Part shown: piece after piece, positions 36,389 through 45,360 of the stretch | Layout of the letters: every line of letters starts with the position of its first letter | Position numbering within the stretch: position 1 is the first letter of the stretch | Translations under genes and position numbers: made by a program | The notes under the pieces: model-generated | The model's database searches: none | Told to the model about the DNA's origin: nothing | Seen by the model: only the letters and a program-made list of their open reading frames with translations | Source: Kangiellaceae bacterium | GTDB lineage: Bacteria; Pseudomonadota; Gammaproteobacteria; Enterobacterales; Kangiellaceae | Direction of reading: 5' to 3' | DNA: 55,627 nucleotides | Assembly (NCBI GenBank): GCA_026196875.1 | Contig: JAPHTP010000056.1 | Coordinates: forward strand, 1-55,627

Positions 36389-36871
36389 TTACCTCAGAAG
36401 CAAGGGCCCTGACCGGGAATCTTGTAGAAATTCGCTTACGGAGCAACCAAATTCTTGCTTAAAGCATCGAGAATAATAACTATAGGATCCAAACCCCACC
36501 TTGGGACCAACTGCGCAGATAGGCTCTCCTTCAAACAGCATTTCCAAGGCTTTTATGATTCGGTATTTTCGAAGCAATAAACTGGGCGGCATGCCCAAAA
36601 TAGATTTTACCTTGCGAAATAATTGACGTTCACAGATGTACATCGCTTCGGCCAACTCACCTATCCTCAATTCCTGGTTTGGATACGCCTCCTCTATGAT
36701 TGTAAACAGCTTTAAAATAAAATCTCGCTCTCCATTATCATACTTTGACGAAGCCCGCCATTCGAGCTTCAGCGGAAGCCTCTGCAGAAATTTATCATCC
36801 AGATTAAATCTGTCTTCTTTAGACAAATAGGAAATACACTCTAATACTACTAGCACTTTGCCCCCGCACAA
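36389..36871 (-). CDS. AraC-type DNA-binding domain protein (stand-alone)
   Basis: 160 residues. The C-terminal 100 form an AraC/HTH_18 pair of helix-turn-helices (IGELAEAMYICERQLFRKVKS, then GPKVGFGSYSYYSRCFKQEF). The first 50 residues show no known sensor. The domain closely parallels the end of the hybrid kinase at 9-13 kb (ERQLFRKVKSI against ERQFFRKLKSI). The start is TTG; a GTG five codons later has GGGGG just upstream and may be the true start. A stop lies immediately upstream in frame, so it is either a short regulator or the remnant of a longer one. Confidence 0.7.
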   Translation of the reverse strand: MCGGKVLVVLECISYLSKEDRFNLDDKFLQRLPLKLEWRASSKYDNGERDFILKLFTIIEEAYPNQELRIGELAEAMYICERQLFRKVKSILGMPPSLLLRKYRIIKALEMLFEGEPICAVGPKVGFGSYSYYSRCFKQEFGCSVSEFLQDSRSGPLLLR

Positions 36872-36919
36872 TTACATATTCATGGTACAGCCATTTTTTA
36901 TTTTTTTAGGTTTTGAAAT

Positions 36920-36940
36920 AGAACCCGGCATAAAGCCGGG
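36920..36940 (-). terminator. Terminator of the small secreted protein gene
   Basis: On the minus strand CCCGGC-TTTAT-GCCGGG is followed by TTCTATTTC, 10 bp after the stop. The stem is strong, the U-tract imperfect. Confidence 0.6.
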
Positions 36941-36950
36941 CCAAGACGAG

Positions 36951-37172
36951 CTAATCTTTCTCTTGTGACTCCTGTACTTTTTGGACTTCTTGCTTTTTAG
37001 GCGGATCGACATACAGACATTCCGGATAAGGCGCACAGGGTCCAGATCGCACTACGGTATCTTTTACGTTGGTTGGTTTAGGTTGTTCGGCAGTAATAGT
37101 TTTTTTGGTAGACTCAACACTGCTCCAGCTTAATGCGGCCAATGCCACCAAATAGAAACTCTTAAACATCAT
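36951..37172 (-). CDS. Small secreted protein of unknown function
   Basis: 73 residues with a signal peptide (FKSFYLVALAALSWSS) and a short proline- and lysine-rich mature part containing one possible disulfide (CAPYPEC). A strong AGGAGAG precedes the ATG; the second codon is also ATG. It has its own terminator. I do not recognise a family. It sits between the AraC-type gene and the membrane regulator, all on the minus strand. Confidence 0.6.
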   Translation of the reverse strand: MMFKSFYLVALAALSWSSVESTKKTITAEQPKPTNVKDTVVRSGPCAPYPECLYVDPPKKQEVQKVQESQEKD

Positions 37173-37347
37173 GATTTCTCTCCTGATAGTTCGGTGAATT
37201 AAAAGAACCGAGCGCTCGATGTTTAAGTTAGCGAACAGACGAATATCTCATCGTAAGATTTACGTTACGCCTGCGTTATTTCTACGTATAAGGAAGTTTT
37301 TTTAATCAAAAATGGCAGCTAGATAACTGCCGCTTATATAAATCTAA

Positions 37348-39468
37348 TTAAAATCTAACCAGATTTGTGTCTCCAGGGAGATTTTTAGTGAGTAGTAACC
37401 AGTCACCGTGAGCCGGCGAGGTAATGTGGAATGCGCCAAAGTTTAAATCTAAAACTTCGGGTTGAAGAGAATGGTGTTCTATTTTAAGCAATTGGTATTG
37501 CCTATTTTGACGCCGGGTTAAAAGTAAAGCGCCGTCAATCATAGACCAACGATTAGTTTCAGCTAGCTCAAGAAGAATATCTAATTTTTGCTGGGTTTGA
37601 TTTTTTCTGTCATAGCGGACAACTTGTTTCGACTCAAAATCCCAGGTATACAAGAACCGCGAATCTTTACTTTCCATGGCTAAATATGCACCAGGCGCGT
37701 CTTTCAAGATGCTTTTCTCATGACTATCCAAATCAATGACCAACTGGGAACGATGGCCTTGCGCTGAGCGGCTAATGTAAAACCCCAGGTTATCGGCTCG
37801 CCACGATAAATTGTGGAATGCTTCGTCAGAATTGACGCTCCAGTATATTTGAGAACTCTCGACATCTAAAATGAAATAATGACCATCAGCAATGCCCCCC
37901 AGTTTTTTACCATTCGGACTGAAACTGAGTGAGGTAAACCGAGCATATCGCTTTAAATCCGTTAATTTGAATTCATTAGAATTCTGTTTTTTCAACCAAA
38001 CTTGCGGTATCCCAGTTCGTTCAGAAATCCAGGCAATAGACTTACCATCTTTGGTAGTAGCAACTAAGCTCTCATATTTTGAGGAGTCTTTTAGAACCTT
38101 GGTTGTTTTACTACTGATCTGATATTCATGGACCACTGAGCGAGAAAATGCTCCGGTAATCACGCCAAATGAATTTTGTGATTCATCCAAGGTAATCGGT
38201 GCGTAAAATGGAATCGGAATGAACTTAAGAACAGTTGTTTCGCTCGAATCTATATCAGTTGCAACAATTTGATTGTGATCGTTTTTATAGATAAGCCGAC
38301 TTTCATCTAAACTCCAATTAACCCTAAATAAGCTGATGCTTTGCGTATCAACCAATTTACTTTCCCAGCTTGCTGTATCATAAACCCAGATTTCAGTGGC
38401 CATATCGTGCTTGCTTCTAAGCACAACCATCTTCTTTCCTGAACGAGCCATATTGATAAAATAATCACCTTTACCTGTAGGTGCAGGAGAAGTTAATTGC
38501 CGAGTATCATTAGCTTTAAAATCGTAGGAATAGAGCATTATGGGTGAAGAGTAGTCAGCTTCTTCTAAATAAAAAGCTCCTTGCCCATTTTTCCACATCA
38601 CCAGCTGAGCTGTAGACGATTGGGATCCGCAAGGCTTAATCTGCCGCGTGCCAACTAGCTCGACCTTTTCGTAACTGAGTTCAGCCAGCATGAATTTGCA
38701 AATTCCATTTTCGAAAGTGGTAAAAGTAATCGCTTTTCCGTTTAGCCCCCACCGAGGATATTTAGCCGAATAGCCTATGGGGGTTAGCGGCTTGATCATA
38801 TCAGTGGCCATGTTTTTAATGTAAATCTGCCAAGTATAAGTCTCCGGGTTAAGATAGTTTATTAGCAACCACTTACCATCATGAGACACATCAGGATATA
38901 GCTCTAGGCCGTGCATATGCGTTAAAGGCTGATAGTTACTTACGGTCATCTCTTGAAGAACTTTCTGACTTTCAAATAACTCATATAAAAAATATCCAAT
39001 GATAATAAGTCCCAAAACAAGACTCGTCACTGTGACATGCTTAACATAAGATTTTTTTTCTAATAGATTTTGATTGAGTGGTAAATTATGCTCTCCAACT
39101 TCACTAGTTGGATGACTAATTGGTGCCACGGGTAAGGTTAAGCGGTAACCAATTGGCTCTCTAATGATTTTAATTTTATCTTTGTCAGCAAGTAACTTTC
39201 TTAGCTTACTGATCTGCTGGCGAGTAGTCGCATCGACCGTTGAAGCCTTCCCTGAATATATTGAATTTAACTCAGCGTTAGATAAATATCGGTCATTATA
39301 TAGGATCAGAATTTCAAGAGTTCGCAATGTTTTTGGAGGAATTGACGCGATAAAAGTGCTACCACTAAAGAGTTTTCCCGATCGAAAATCGATCACGAAC
39401 TCACCCACACTAAGAAGATGCGTCTGGTATTTTTGTTCTACTGATACTTCCTGTTCTAAACTGCTCAT
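37348..39468 (-). CDS. ToxR/CadC-like transmembrane regulator with TolB-type propeller
   Basis: 706 residues. The N-terminus (about 15-112) is an OmpR/CadC winged helix (LLSVGEFVIDFRSGKLF, then TVDATTRQQISKLRKLLAD, EPIGYRLT). A single membrane helix (about 145-164) leads to a large periplasmic part with WD40/TolB-like blades (PDVSHDGKWLL, YPRWGLNGKAITFTT, WISERTGIPQVW, SFSPNGKKL). It would sense a periplasmic signal and act directly on DNA without phosphorylation. Its target is not evident; the divergent KTSC-like gene is a candidate. Confidence 0.87.
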   Translation of the reverse strand: MSSLEQEVSVEQKYQTHLLSVGEFVIDFRSGKLFSGSTFIASIPPKTLRTLEILILYNDRYLSNAELNSIYSGKASTVDATTRQQISKLRKLLADKDKIKIIREPIGYRLTLPVAPISHPTSEVGEHNLPLNQNLLEKKSYVKHVTVTSLVLGLIIIGYFLYELFESQKVLQEMTVSNYQPLTHMHGLELYPDVSHDGKWLLINYLNPETYTWQIYIKNMATDMIKPLTPIGYSAKYPRWGLNGKAITFTTFENGICKFMLAELSYEKVELVGTRQIKPCGSQSSTAQLVMWKNGQGAFYLEEADYSSPIMLYSYDFKANDTRQLTSPAPTGKGDYFINMARSGKKMVVLRSKHDMATEIWVYDTASWESKLVDTQSISLFRVNWSLDESRLIYKNDHNQIVATDIDSSETTVLKFIPIPFYAPITLDESQNSFGVITGAFSRSVVHEYQISSKTTKVLKDSSKYESLVATTKDGKSIAWISERTGIPQVWLKKQNSNEFKLTDLKRYARFTSLSFSPNGKKLGGIADGHYFILDVESSQIYWSVNSDEAFHNLSWRADNLGFYISRSAQGHRSQLVIDLDSHEKSILKDAPGAYLAMESKDSRFLYTWDFESKQVVRYDRKNQTQQKLDILLELAETNRWSMIDGALLLTRRQNRQYQLLKIEHHSLQPEVLDLNFGAFHITSPAHGDWLLLTKNLPGDTNLVRF

Positions 39469-39726
39469 TTGTGTTCTCTAATGATTACGGCTACAACTTA
39501 AAAGCCGAACATAGGAGAACGACTATAATTGAATAAAATAAAATTACAATCGCTATAAATCTACAGCTGTTAATCATTTCTTACACATTATTAAAAATTC
39601 AGACAATGCATATGAACTTATAAGACATCATGTTGTTTTTCATGGTTTTTTTCTTGTCAGATAAAATATCAATTGGCAGAATTGATTAACCCCTTTGCAA
39701 ACAAATACAAACAAAAAGGAAGCTAG

Positions 39727-39954
39727 GTGGTTCAATATAAAAATTTGGGAGGAGATTCAAATGTTCTTGCCTATGAACAAGGTGAAGACTTTATCCGAAT
39801 CGCATTTAAAGATAGTTCGGTGTTTTTATATACAGTTGAAAGTGCTGGAATTATGAATATCCAGAACATGAATCTTTTAGCAAAACAAGGGAAAGAATTG
39901 AATGCGTATATCAATCGATATGTACGATATCTTTATGCAGCTAGAGAAAAGTAA
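39727..39954 (+). CDS. KTSC-like small protein
   Basis: 75 residues beginning YKNLGGDSNVLAYEQGEDFI and ending KELNAYINRYVRYLYA, close to the KTSC fold found alone or fused to nucleic-acid enzymes. The start is GTG with AAGGA 5 nt upstream. It is divergent from the ToxR/CadC-like gene, with 258 bp between. The cellular role is unknown. The length fits a complete single-domain protein. Confidence 0.7.
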   Translation: MVQYKNLGGDSNVLAYEQGEDFIRIAFKDSSVFLYTVESAGIMNIQNMNLLAKQGKELNAYINRYVRYLYAAREK

Positions 39955-40771
39955 GCTCTCTATTTTTTAATCTTATTTAAAGTAACCTATTACTTGCTGA
40001 TAAGGCTTAGTAAAATATCTCACAAATAAAAATTATTGCCACAAGAAATAGCATATTAAAGTATTTTTATTGAAGAAACGTACCAAACCTGGGCCCCATT
40101 AGTAACGACACTCTCTGCTTTAACCTTGCGCTTACATGAGATTCTCTTAAACAATATTCCGTAAGTTTTTAGATTAAAAAAAAACGAGTTCTTCATCATA
40201 GCTCCCCTTTTTTATGTAAACTATCATAAGTTCGCCGGCATTTTTTGAGTGTTCTGCATACATACAAAATACGACTTAAATCATTTATAAAAGGTGCAAT
40301 TACAATAGCGTTGAAGCAGTGACCTCAAACTATTCAAGACTATCGACACGTATACTTTACTTAGTCGGTTTTGCGGTACATTTTGCTATGTCCCAAAAGG
40401 AAGGTTTCTCCTGATATTTCAGCAATTAAAATCGGGAGCCAGCCTAATTGTAAGATGCTCATATAAATGGGAAGAATTAGACTAATAAAGTAAATACCAG
40501 AATATTGCAGAGCCTGGAGAAAAAACATAATGGAAATATCAGACGTTGGATTTCAATCATTCAGGAACAATCGAAACTCGGTTTGCGATCGGTTTAAATC
40601 CAATTCAGGATTGTCGATTTATATACGCCACATATGTACTCCACGAAATCATATAAGAAAAATATCTCCCCACAGCAACATGGAGCTAAAATCTATCTTG
40701 TTGATTTAATTGCCATTTTTTGCTCCTGCTTATACTTATATTTAAACTTAAATACCTAAGGCTGTTCATTT

Positions 40772-40790
40772 TCGAACAAAATTTGTTCGA
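40772..40790. promoter_or_regulatory. Operator-like perfect inverted repeat
   Basis: TCGAACAAA-A-TTTGTTCGA: two 9-bp arms around one base, about 400 bp upstream of the first kynurenine gene. The size and symmetry fit a dimeric repressor such as a GntR, MarR or TetR-type protein, but no such regulator is adjacent. The CGAAC-GTTCG half-sites are spaced 7 bp, unlike a Gram-positive LexA box (4 bp). Confidence 0.45.
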
Positions 40791-40943
40791 TTTTATACAC
40801 AATTTTAGATATACAAATAGGAAATGGTAAGGCCTGAAAGTCTTTACAAACCATTAAAAACGCCTTTAAAATAAATCCAACTCCCAAAATCTCATTTTAT
40901 GCAGATGGTTTTCGATAAAAGCGATAAGACATCTCTCAATATT

Positions 40944-41012
40944 TTTGCCAGCCAGAGCGGCTGCAAATTTATCCTAAATTAAACACCCATTCTTTAGTGG
41001 GCAGTACGCCCA
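40944..41012 (+). promoter_or_regulatory. Attenuator-like hairpins in the presumed leader of the kynurenine operon
   Basis: A 9-bp stem with one bulge (TTTGC-c-AGCC with GGCT-GCAAA, 40944-40967) precedes three short segments, CCCA (40986-40989), TGGGC (40998-41002) and GCCCA (41008-41012). The middle one can pair with either neighbour. Such competing stems are used in attenuators and riboswitches. The stems are short and no T-run follows, so the call is tentative. Confidence 0.25.
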
Positions 41013-41192
41013 TGGCTGTCTATATTTGTGCTACCTTTTAATTTGTAATGTTCGATCTTTAAACTAGATCTCAATCATAACAACACAAGTGCAGCCCCTC
41101 GAAAAGCTTCCAAGCAATAGTTCTTAATTGTTTGGCTAAAAGTATTTTAAATTGAATTTACATAAACCAAATAATGATTTGATGGAAAACCA

Positions 41193-41633
41193 ATGAGCGA
41201 CCAAAAAAATATTAATGACGCAAAATTCAGCACTGAAAAAGCCCCAAAACCGGTTGGCCTTTACCCTCATGCCCGCAAAGTAGGCAATCTGTTATTCCTG
41301 TCAGGAGTGGGACCAAGACAAGCCGGTACAACGGAAATTCCAGGCGTTACTTTAAACGGGGATGGAACAATCAAAGAATACGATATCGAAGCGCAATGCC
41401 GTAGCGTATTTGAAAATGTTAAAACCATTTTGGAAGAGTCAGGCTCGAGCTGGATGGAACTAGTTGATGTAACCGTATTTCTGACCAATATGAAAGATGA
41501 CTTTAAAACGTACAACAAAATCTATGCTGAGTACTTCGCTGATAACCAACCCTGCCGTACTACGGTAGAAATCAATTGCCTACCAACACCAATAGCAATC
41601 GAGCTTAAATGTATTGCGACAATTAGAGAATAA
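41193..41633 (+). CDS. 2-aminomuconate deaminase (RidA/YjgF family)
   Basis: 146 residues of the RidA fold: LYPHARKVGNLLFLSGVG, NVKTILEESGSSWMELVDVTVF, and CRTTVEINCLP with Arg122 and Glu137, spaced 15 apart like the catalytic pair of RidA. The long N-terminus and the operon match NbaF/AmnD-type deaminases that hydrolyse 2-aminomuconate to 4-oxalocrotonate with release of ammonia. It is the first gene of a six-gene plus-strand operon. General enamine/imine deaminase activity is an alternative, but the setting favours the pathway role. Confidence 0.87.
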   Translation: MSDQKNINDAKFSTEKAPKPVGLYPHARKVGNLLFLSGVGPRQAGTTEIPGVTLNGDGTIKEYDIEAQCRSVFENVKTILEESGSSWMELVDVTVFLTNMKDDFKTYNKIYAEYFADNQPCRTTVEINCLPTPIAIELKCIATIRE

Positions 41634-41672
41634 AGTGATAAATGGCGAAAGCTGACTGAAAGGACCAATATT

Positions 41673-42203
41673 ATGAGCGCACCAATGCAAGTTTTAAACT
41701 TTCAAAAATGGATCGATGAAAATCGAGATAAATTAAAACCACCGGTTTGCAATAAAGAAGTTTACCGCGATGGTGATATGATCATTATGGTGGTGGGAGG
41801 GCCTAATGGCCGTAAAGATTATCACCTAAATGAAGGGCCGGAATTTTTCTACCAACTTGAAGGAGAAATGCTATTAAAGACCCAGCAAGATGGCAAAGTT
41901 GTTGAGTATCCAATCAAAGCTGGTGAAATTTTTTTACTCCAACCTAACATTCCTCATTCTCCGATCCGTTATGCCAACTCAATCGGTCTTGTAATTGAGC
42001 AAGTCCGACGCCCTGAGGAAACTGATGCCTTGATGTGGTTTTGCGAAAAATGTAACCACAAACTTTATGAAGAGTACTTTCCACTAAAAGATATCGAAAA
42101 TGATTTCGGCGCAGTATTTAATCGCTTCTTATCTAGTGAAGAACTAAGAACTTGTAGCAAGTGCGGTGATGTAATGCCACATAATAAACACGAATTTGAA
42201 TAA
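41673..42203 (+). CDS. nbaC: 3-hydroxyanthranilate 3,4-dioxygenase
   Basis: A 176-residue cupin that opens the ring of 3-hydroxyanthranilate with O2 to give 2-amino-3-carboxymuconate semialdehyde. The catalytic Fe(II) ligands are His51, Glu57 and His95, with Arg47, Arg99 and Glu110 for the substrate. A second rubredoxin-like iron site, found in bacterial members, is formed by Cys124, Cys127, Cys161 and Cys164. It lies 39 bp after the deaminase gene and 12 bp before the decarboxylase. Length is standard. Confidence 0.95.
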   Translation: MSAPMQVLNFQKWIDENRDKLKPPVCNKEVYRDGDMIIMVVGGPNGRKDYHLNEGPEFFYQLEGEMLLKTQQDGKVVEYPIKAGEIFLLQPNIPHSPIRYANSIGLVIEQVRRPEETDALMWFCEKCNHKLYEEYFPLKDIENDFGAVFNRFLSSEELRTCSKCGDVMPHNKHEFE

Positions 42204-42215
42204 GGATTGGTAGCC

Positions 42216-43226
42216 ATGTTAACCATTGATATTCACACTCATATCTTGCCGGAAAAATGGCCGGACCTAAAAGAAAAATACGGTTATGGCGGCTGGATCC
42301 ATTTGGACCATCATAAGTGCGGTTGTGCACGCATGATGAAAGATGATGTATTCTTCCGTGAGATTGATTCAAACTGCTGGGACGAAAAAGCCCGCATGCA
42401 GGAGTGCGACCAACATAAAGTTGACGTACAAGTTTTATCGACAGTGCCGGTAATGTTTAGCTATTGGGCTAAGGCGCAAGATGCTCTCGATATTTCCAAA
42501 TTACTCAATGACCATATTGCCGGTATTTGCGATGAACATTCATCGCGTTTTGCAGGTTTAGGAACTATACCTTTGCAATCTCCCGACTTGGCAATTAAAG
42601 AATTAGAGAGATGCGTCAATGACTTGGGTTTATCTGGGGTACAAATCGGCTCGCACGTAAATGAGTGGAATTTAAATGCACCTGAATTATTCGACGTTTT
42701 CGCTGCAGCTCAAGATTTAGGTGCATCGATATTTGTTCACCCATGGGACATGATGGGTAAAGATCAAATGAAAGATTACTGGCTTCCCTGGTTGGTCGGC
42801 ATGCCGGCAGAAACTTCGCTAGCAATTTGTTCGATGATTTTTGGTGGAATTTTCGAAAGGCTACCAGATTTAAAAGTTGCTTTTGCACACGGTGGGGGTT
42901 CTTTTCCATCAACCATCGGTCGTATTGAGCACGGCTTTAACTGTCGCCCGGATCTAGTCGCCATCGATAACAATGTAAATCCTAGAGAATATTTGGATAA
43001 ATTTTATCTTGATACGCTAGTGCACGACCCAGCAATGCTGAACTACTTAATCGACTTAATGGGCCCCGAGAAATTAGCCTTAGGAACGGACTATCCTTTT
43101 CCACTCGGCGAACTGGAGCCAGGCAAGCTCATCAATGAAACTATTAATGACGAATCTATAAGGGCCCGTTTACTACATGGAACTGCGCTTGAGTGGTTAG
43201 GATTAGACAAGTCAAGGTTTAAGTAA
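42216..43226 (+). CDS. nbaD: 2-amino-3-carboxymuconate-6-semialdehyde decarboxylase (ACMSD)
   Basis: 336 residues from the ATG at 42216 (AAGGA 9 nt upstream; an earlier TTG is unlikely). An amidohydrolase-fold zinc decarboxylase with His7 and His9 (DIHTH), His175 (FVHPW), His225 (FAHGG) and Asp292 (GTDYPFP), the full set seen in the Pseudomonas enzyme. It removes CO2 from ACMS, steering carbon to 2-aminomuconate semialdehyde rather than quinolinate. It lies between the dioxygenase and the cyclase-like gene, 4 bp from the latter. Confidence 0.95.
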   Translation: MLTIDIHTHILPEKWPDLKEKYGYGGWIHLDHHKCGCARMMKDDVFFREIDSNCWDEKARMQECDQHKVDVQVLSTVPVMFSYWAKAQDALDISKLLNDHIAGICDEHSSRFAGLGTIPLQSPDLAIKELERCVNDLGLSGVQIGSHVNEWNLNAPELFDVFAAAQDLGASIFVHPWDMMGKDQMKDYWLPWLVGMPAETSLAICSMIFGGIFERLPDLKVAFAHGGGSFPSTIGRIEHGFNCRPDLVAIDNNVNPREYLDKFYLDTLVHDPAMLNYLIDLMGPEKLALGTDYPFPLGELEPGKLINETINDESIRARLLHGTALEWLGLDKSRFK

Positions 43227-43230
43227 GCTG

Positions 43231-44052
43231 ATGAAAATTAAATTAACCATCGACAGCAAGAGATATAGCGCAGATTTAACCAATGCAAAATCGATTGCAA
43301 TCACTATGTTACCAAATGGGGAACAACCAAGTCACTTTGGCGCACCAGAGTGTACCAGCAAAGCATTAGAAGGCGACGGATTTGTTGGTGATACTAAACG
43401 CGGTGGGAGTTGTAACGTCAATCAACTGACAATTATTCCTCATTGCAATGGTACCCACACCGAGTCAATTGCCCATATCGTTGATGATCTTATTCCGGTT
43501 TATTCTGCGATTGAACAAGCGCTATTTCCTTCAGTACTCATCACTGTAAAACCCGTTCAAGCCAATGATGTAAAAGATGTTTACGTGCCAAATTTTGATT
43601 CGAGCAATCATGTGATTACGCGCGCCCTACTAGAAGAATCCCTCAAAGATCATTCCGACGGCCAGCTTCATGGGTTAGTCATTAGAACAAGACCAAATGA
43701 CGAGCGAAAGAAAATCAAGGTTTACGACGTTGATAATTATCCAGTCTATTTAACTAATGATGCAATGTCTTATATTGTTGAACGTGGCGTAAGACACTTA
43801 CTCGTCGATTTTCCTTCAGTGGATAAAATGTATGATGAAGGTAAGTTGAGCAATCACAGAATCTACTGGAACGTCGAGCAAGGGAGCACCCAACTTAATG
43901 CGGAATCTGACGTTCGAAAAACTATTTCGGAAATGGTCTATGTTGATGAAGTGATTGATGATGGCTTTTATTTATGCAATCTACAAATTCCCCATATTCA
44001 AACAGATGCGGTTCCATCCAACCCCGAGTTGATTCCGTTAACTCAAGAATAA
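43231..44052 (+). CDS. Cyclase-family metal hydrolase, probable N-formylkynurenine formamidase
   Basis: 273 residues of the cyclase/KynB superfamily, with the metal motif HCNGTHTESIAH (His71, His76, Glu78, His82) where typical members have H-x-G-T-H-x-D-x-P-x-H. It is longer than KynB (about 210 residues) and has inserts around residues 130-170 (GLVIRTRPNDERKK). Position between ACMSD and kynureninase suggests it hydrolyses N-formylkynurenine to kynurenine. The changed motif (Glu for Asp, extra residue) makes this less certain than its neighbours. Confidence 0.72.
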   Translation: MKIKLTIDSKRYSADLTNAKSIAITMLPNGEQPSHFGAPECTSKALEGDGFVGDTKRGGSCNVNQLTIIPHCNGTHTESIAHIVDDLIPVYSAIEQALFPSVLITVKPVQANDVKDVYVPNFDSSNHVITRALLEESLKDHSDGQLHGLVIRTRPNDERKKIKVYDVDNYPVYLTNDAMSYIVERGVRHLLVDFPSVDKMYDEGKLSNHRIYWNVEQGSTQLNAESDVRKTISEMVYVDEVIDDGFYLCNLQIPHIQTDAVPSNPELIPLTQE

Positions 44053-44078
44053 TGAACACATTTTATTAGAGAAACACC

Positions 44079-45359
44079 ATGCAATTTGAAAATACATTAG
44101 ATTTTGCTAAAAAAATGGATCATGAAGATCCAATTGCCTCAATGCGAAAACAATTCCACATTCCTAAGCACTCTGACGATAACGATGAAATTTATCTGTG
44201 TGGAAACTCTTTAGGACTACAGCCTAAAAAGACAGAAGACTATTTACAGTATGAATTAACTCAATGGCAAAAGTATGGCGTTAAAGGTCACTTTTCCGGT
44301 GACTTCCCCTGGATGCCCTATCATGAATTTTTAACCGAAGGATTTGCCAACTTGGTCGGTGCCAAAGATAGTGAAGTGGTTGCGATGAATTCACTGACGG
44401 CGAACCTGCATTTTATGATGGTAAGTTTCTATCGCCCTACTCAATCACGTCATAAGATTTTGATCGAAGATCATGCATTTCCATCGGATCATTATGCAGT
44501 TGAATCCCAAGTCAAATATCACGGCTTCGATCCTCAAGAATCAATGATTTTGGTAAAACCTCGTGATGGAGAAGACACTATTCGTCACGAAGATCTAATT
44601 AAAATTATTGAAGAACAAGGTGACTCTATCGCATTGATTATGTTACCCGGGGTGCAGTATTACACTGGCCAAGTGTTCAAAATGAAAGAAATTACCGAAG
44701 CAGGACACCTTAAAGGTTGCAAAGTTGGTTTCGATCTAGCACATGCGGCTGGTAATGTTGTTATGAATCTTCACGACTGGAGCGTAGATTTTGCTTGTTG
44801 GTGTACCTACAAATATTTGAATTCAGGCCCAGGCTCGGTTGCGGGGTGTTTTGTACATGAAAAACATCACAGTGACGAGACCATCCCTCGTTTTGCTGGC
44901 TGGTGGGGACATGATAAATCAACCCGTTTTAAGATGGAGAACTCGTTCAAGCCAATGCATAGCGCTGAAGCTTGGCAACTTTCAAATCCGCCAATCCTTT
45001 CTTTAGCTGCAATTCGCGCTTCACTAGACACTATAAAAGAAGCTGGAGGCATTGGGGAACTCGCCGCAAAATCGAAAAGCTTAACGGACTACTTACGATA
45101 TCTTTTAAAACAAGAATTGGGTGAAGATATCAAAATCCTAACACCTGAATCGGAAGGTGAGTATGGATGCCAATTGAGTTTAACTGTGGATACCCATGGC
45201 TTAGACGGCAAAGTCGTATTCGAGAGGATCGAAAAGTCAGGCGTGACCGGTGATTGGAGGTACCCAAATGTAATTCGAATTGCGCCGGTACCACTTTATA
45301 ACAGCTATGAAGATTGCTATCGCTTTGTACAAATATTGAAAGCGAGCTTGGAGGCATAA
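44079..45359 (+). CDS. kynU: Kynureninase
   Basis: A 426-residue PLP enzyme of fold type I that cleaves 3-hydroxykynurenine to 3-hydroxyanthranilate and alanine. The Schiff-base lysine is Lys245 in WCTYKYLNSGPG; other landmarks are GNSLGLQP (42-49), GFDLAHAAGN (217-226) and the SNPPILSLAAI helix. It lies 26 bp after the cyclase gene, and its stop is one base before the kmo ATG. Length is normal. Confidence 0.95.
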   Translation: MQFENTLDFAKKMDHEDPIASMRKQFHIPKHSDDNDEIYLCGNSLGLQPKKTEDYLQYELTQWQKYGVKGHFSGDFPWMPYHEFLTEGFANLVGAKDSEVVAMNSLTANLHFMMVSFYRPTQSRHKILIEDHAFPSDHYAVESQVKYHGFDPQESMILVKPRDGEDTIRHEDLIKIIEEQGDSIALIMLPGVQYYTGQVFKMKEITEAGHLKGCKVGFDLAHAAGNVVMNLHDWSVDFACWCTYKYLNSGPGSVAGCFVHEKHHSDETIPRFAGWWGHDKSTRFKMENSFKPMHSAEAWQLSNPPILSLAAIRASLDTIKEAGGIGELAAKSKSLTDYLRYLLKQELGEDIKILTPESEGEYGCQLSLTVDTHGLDGKVVFERIEKSGVTGDWRYPNVIRIAPVPLYNSYEDCYRFVQILKASLEA

Positions 45360-45360
45360 T

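Larger units (their letters stand above)
39955..41192. promoter_or_regulatory. 1.24-kb non-coding region upstream of the kynurenine operon
   Basis: No gene of normal length lies here. It holds a perfect 9-1-9 inverted repeat (40772-40790), a bulged hairpin (40944-40967) and a pair of mutually exclusive stems (40986-41012). One 59-codon frame (40530-40709) has a GGAG upstream but no protein-like composition. The unusual length for this gene-dense window suggests a long leader, an undetected small RNA, or decayed sequence. Confidence 0.5.

Noticed and set aside
40530..40709. 59-codon frame in the long non-coding region, with GGAG 10 nt upstream
   Set aside because: Composition (many Arg, Asn, Ser, scattered Cys) is unlike a real small protein, and no helix or domain is visible; it may be chance.
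40773..40789. CGAAC...GTTCG as a LexA box
   Set aside because: The spacing is 7 bp, not the 4 bp of the Gram-positive type, and no SOS gene follows.
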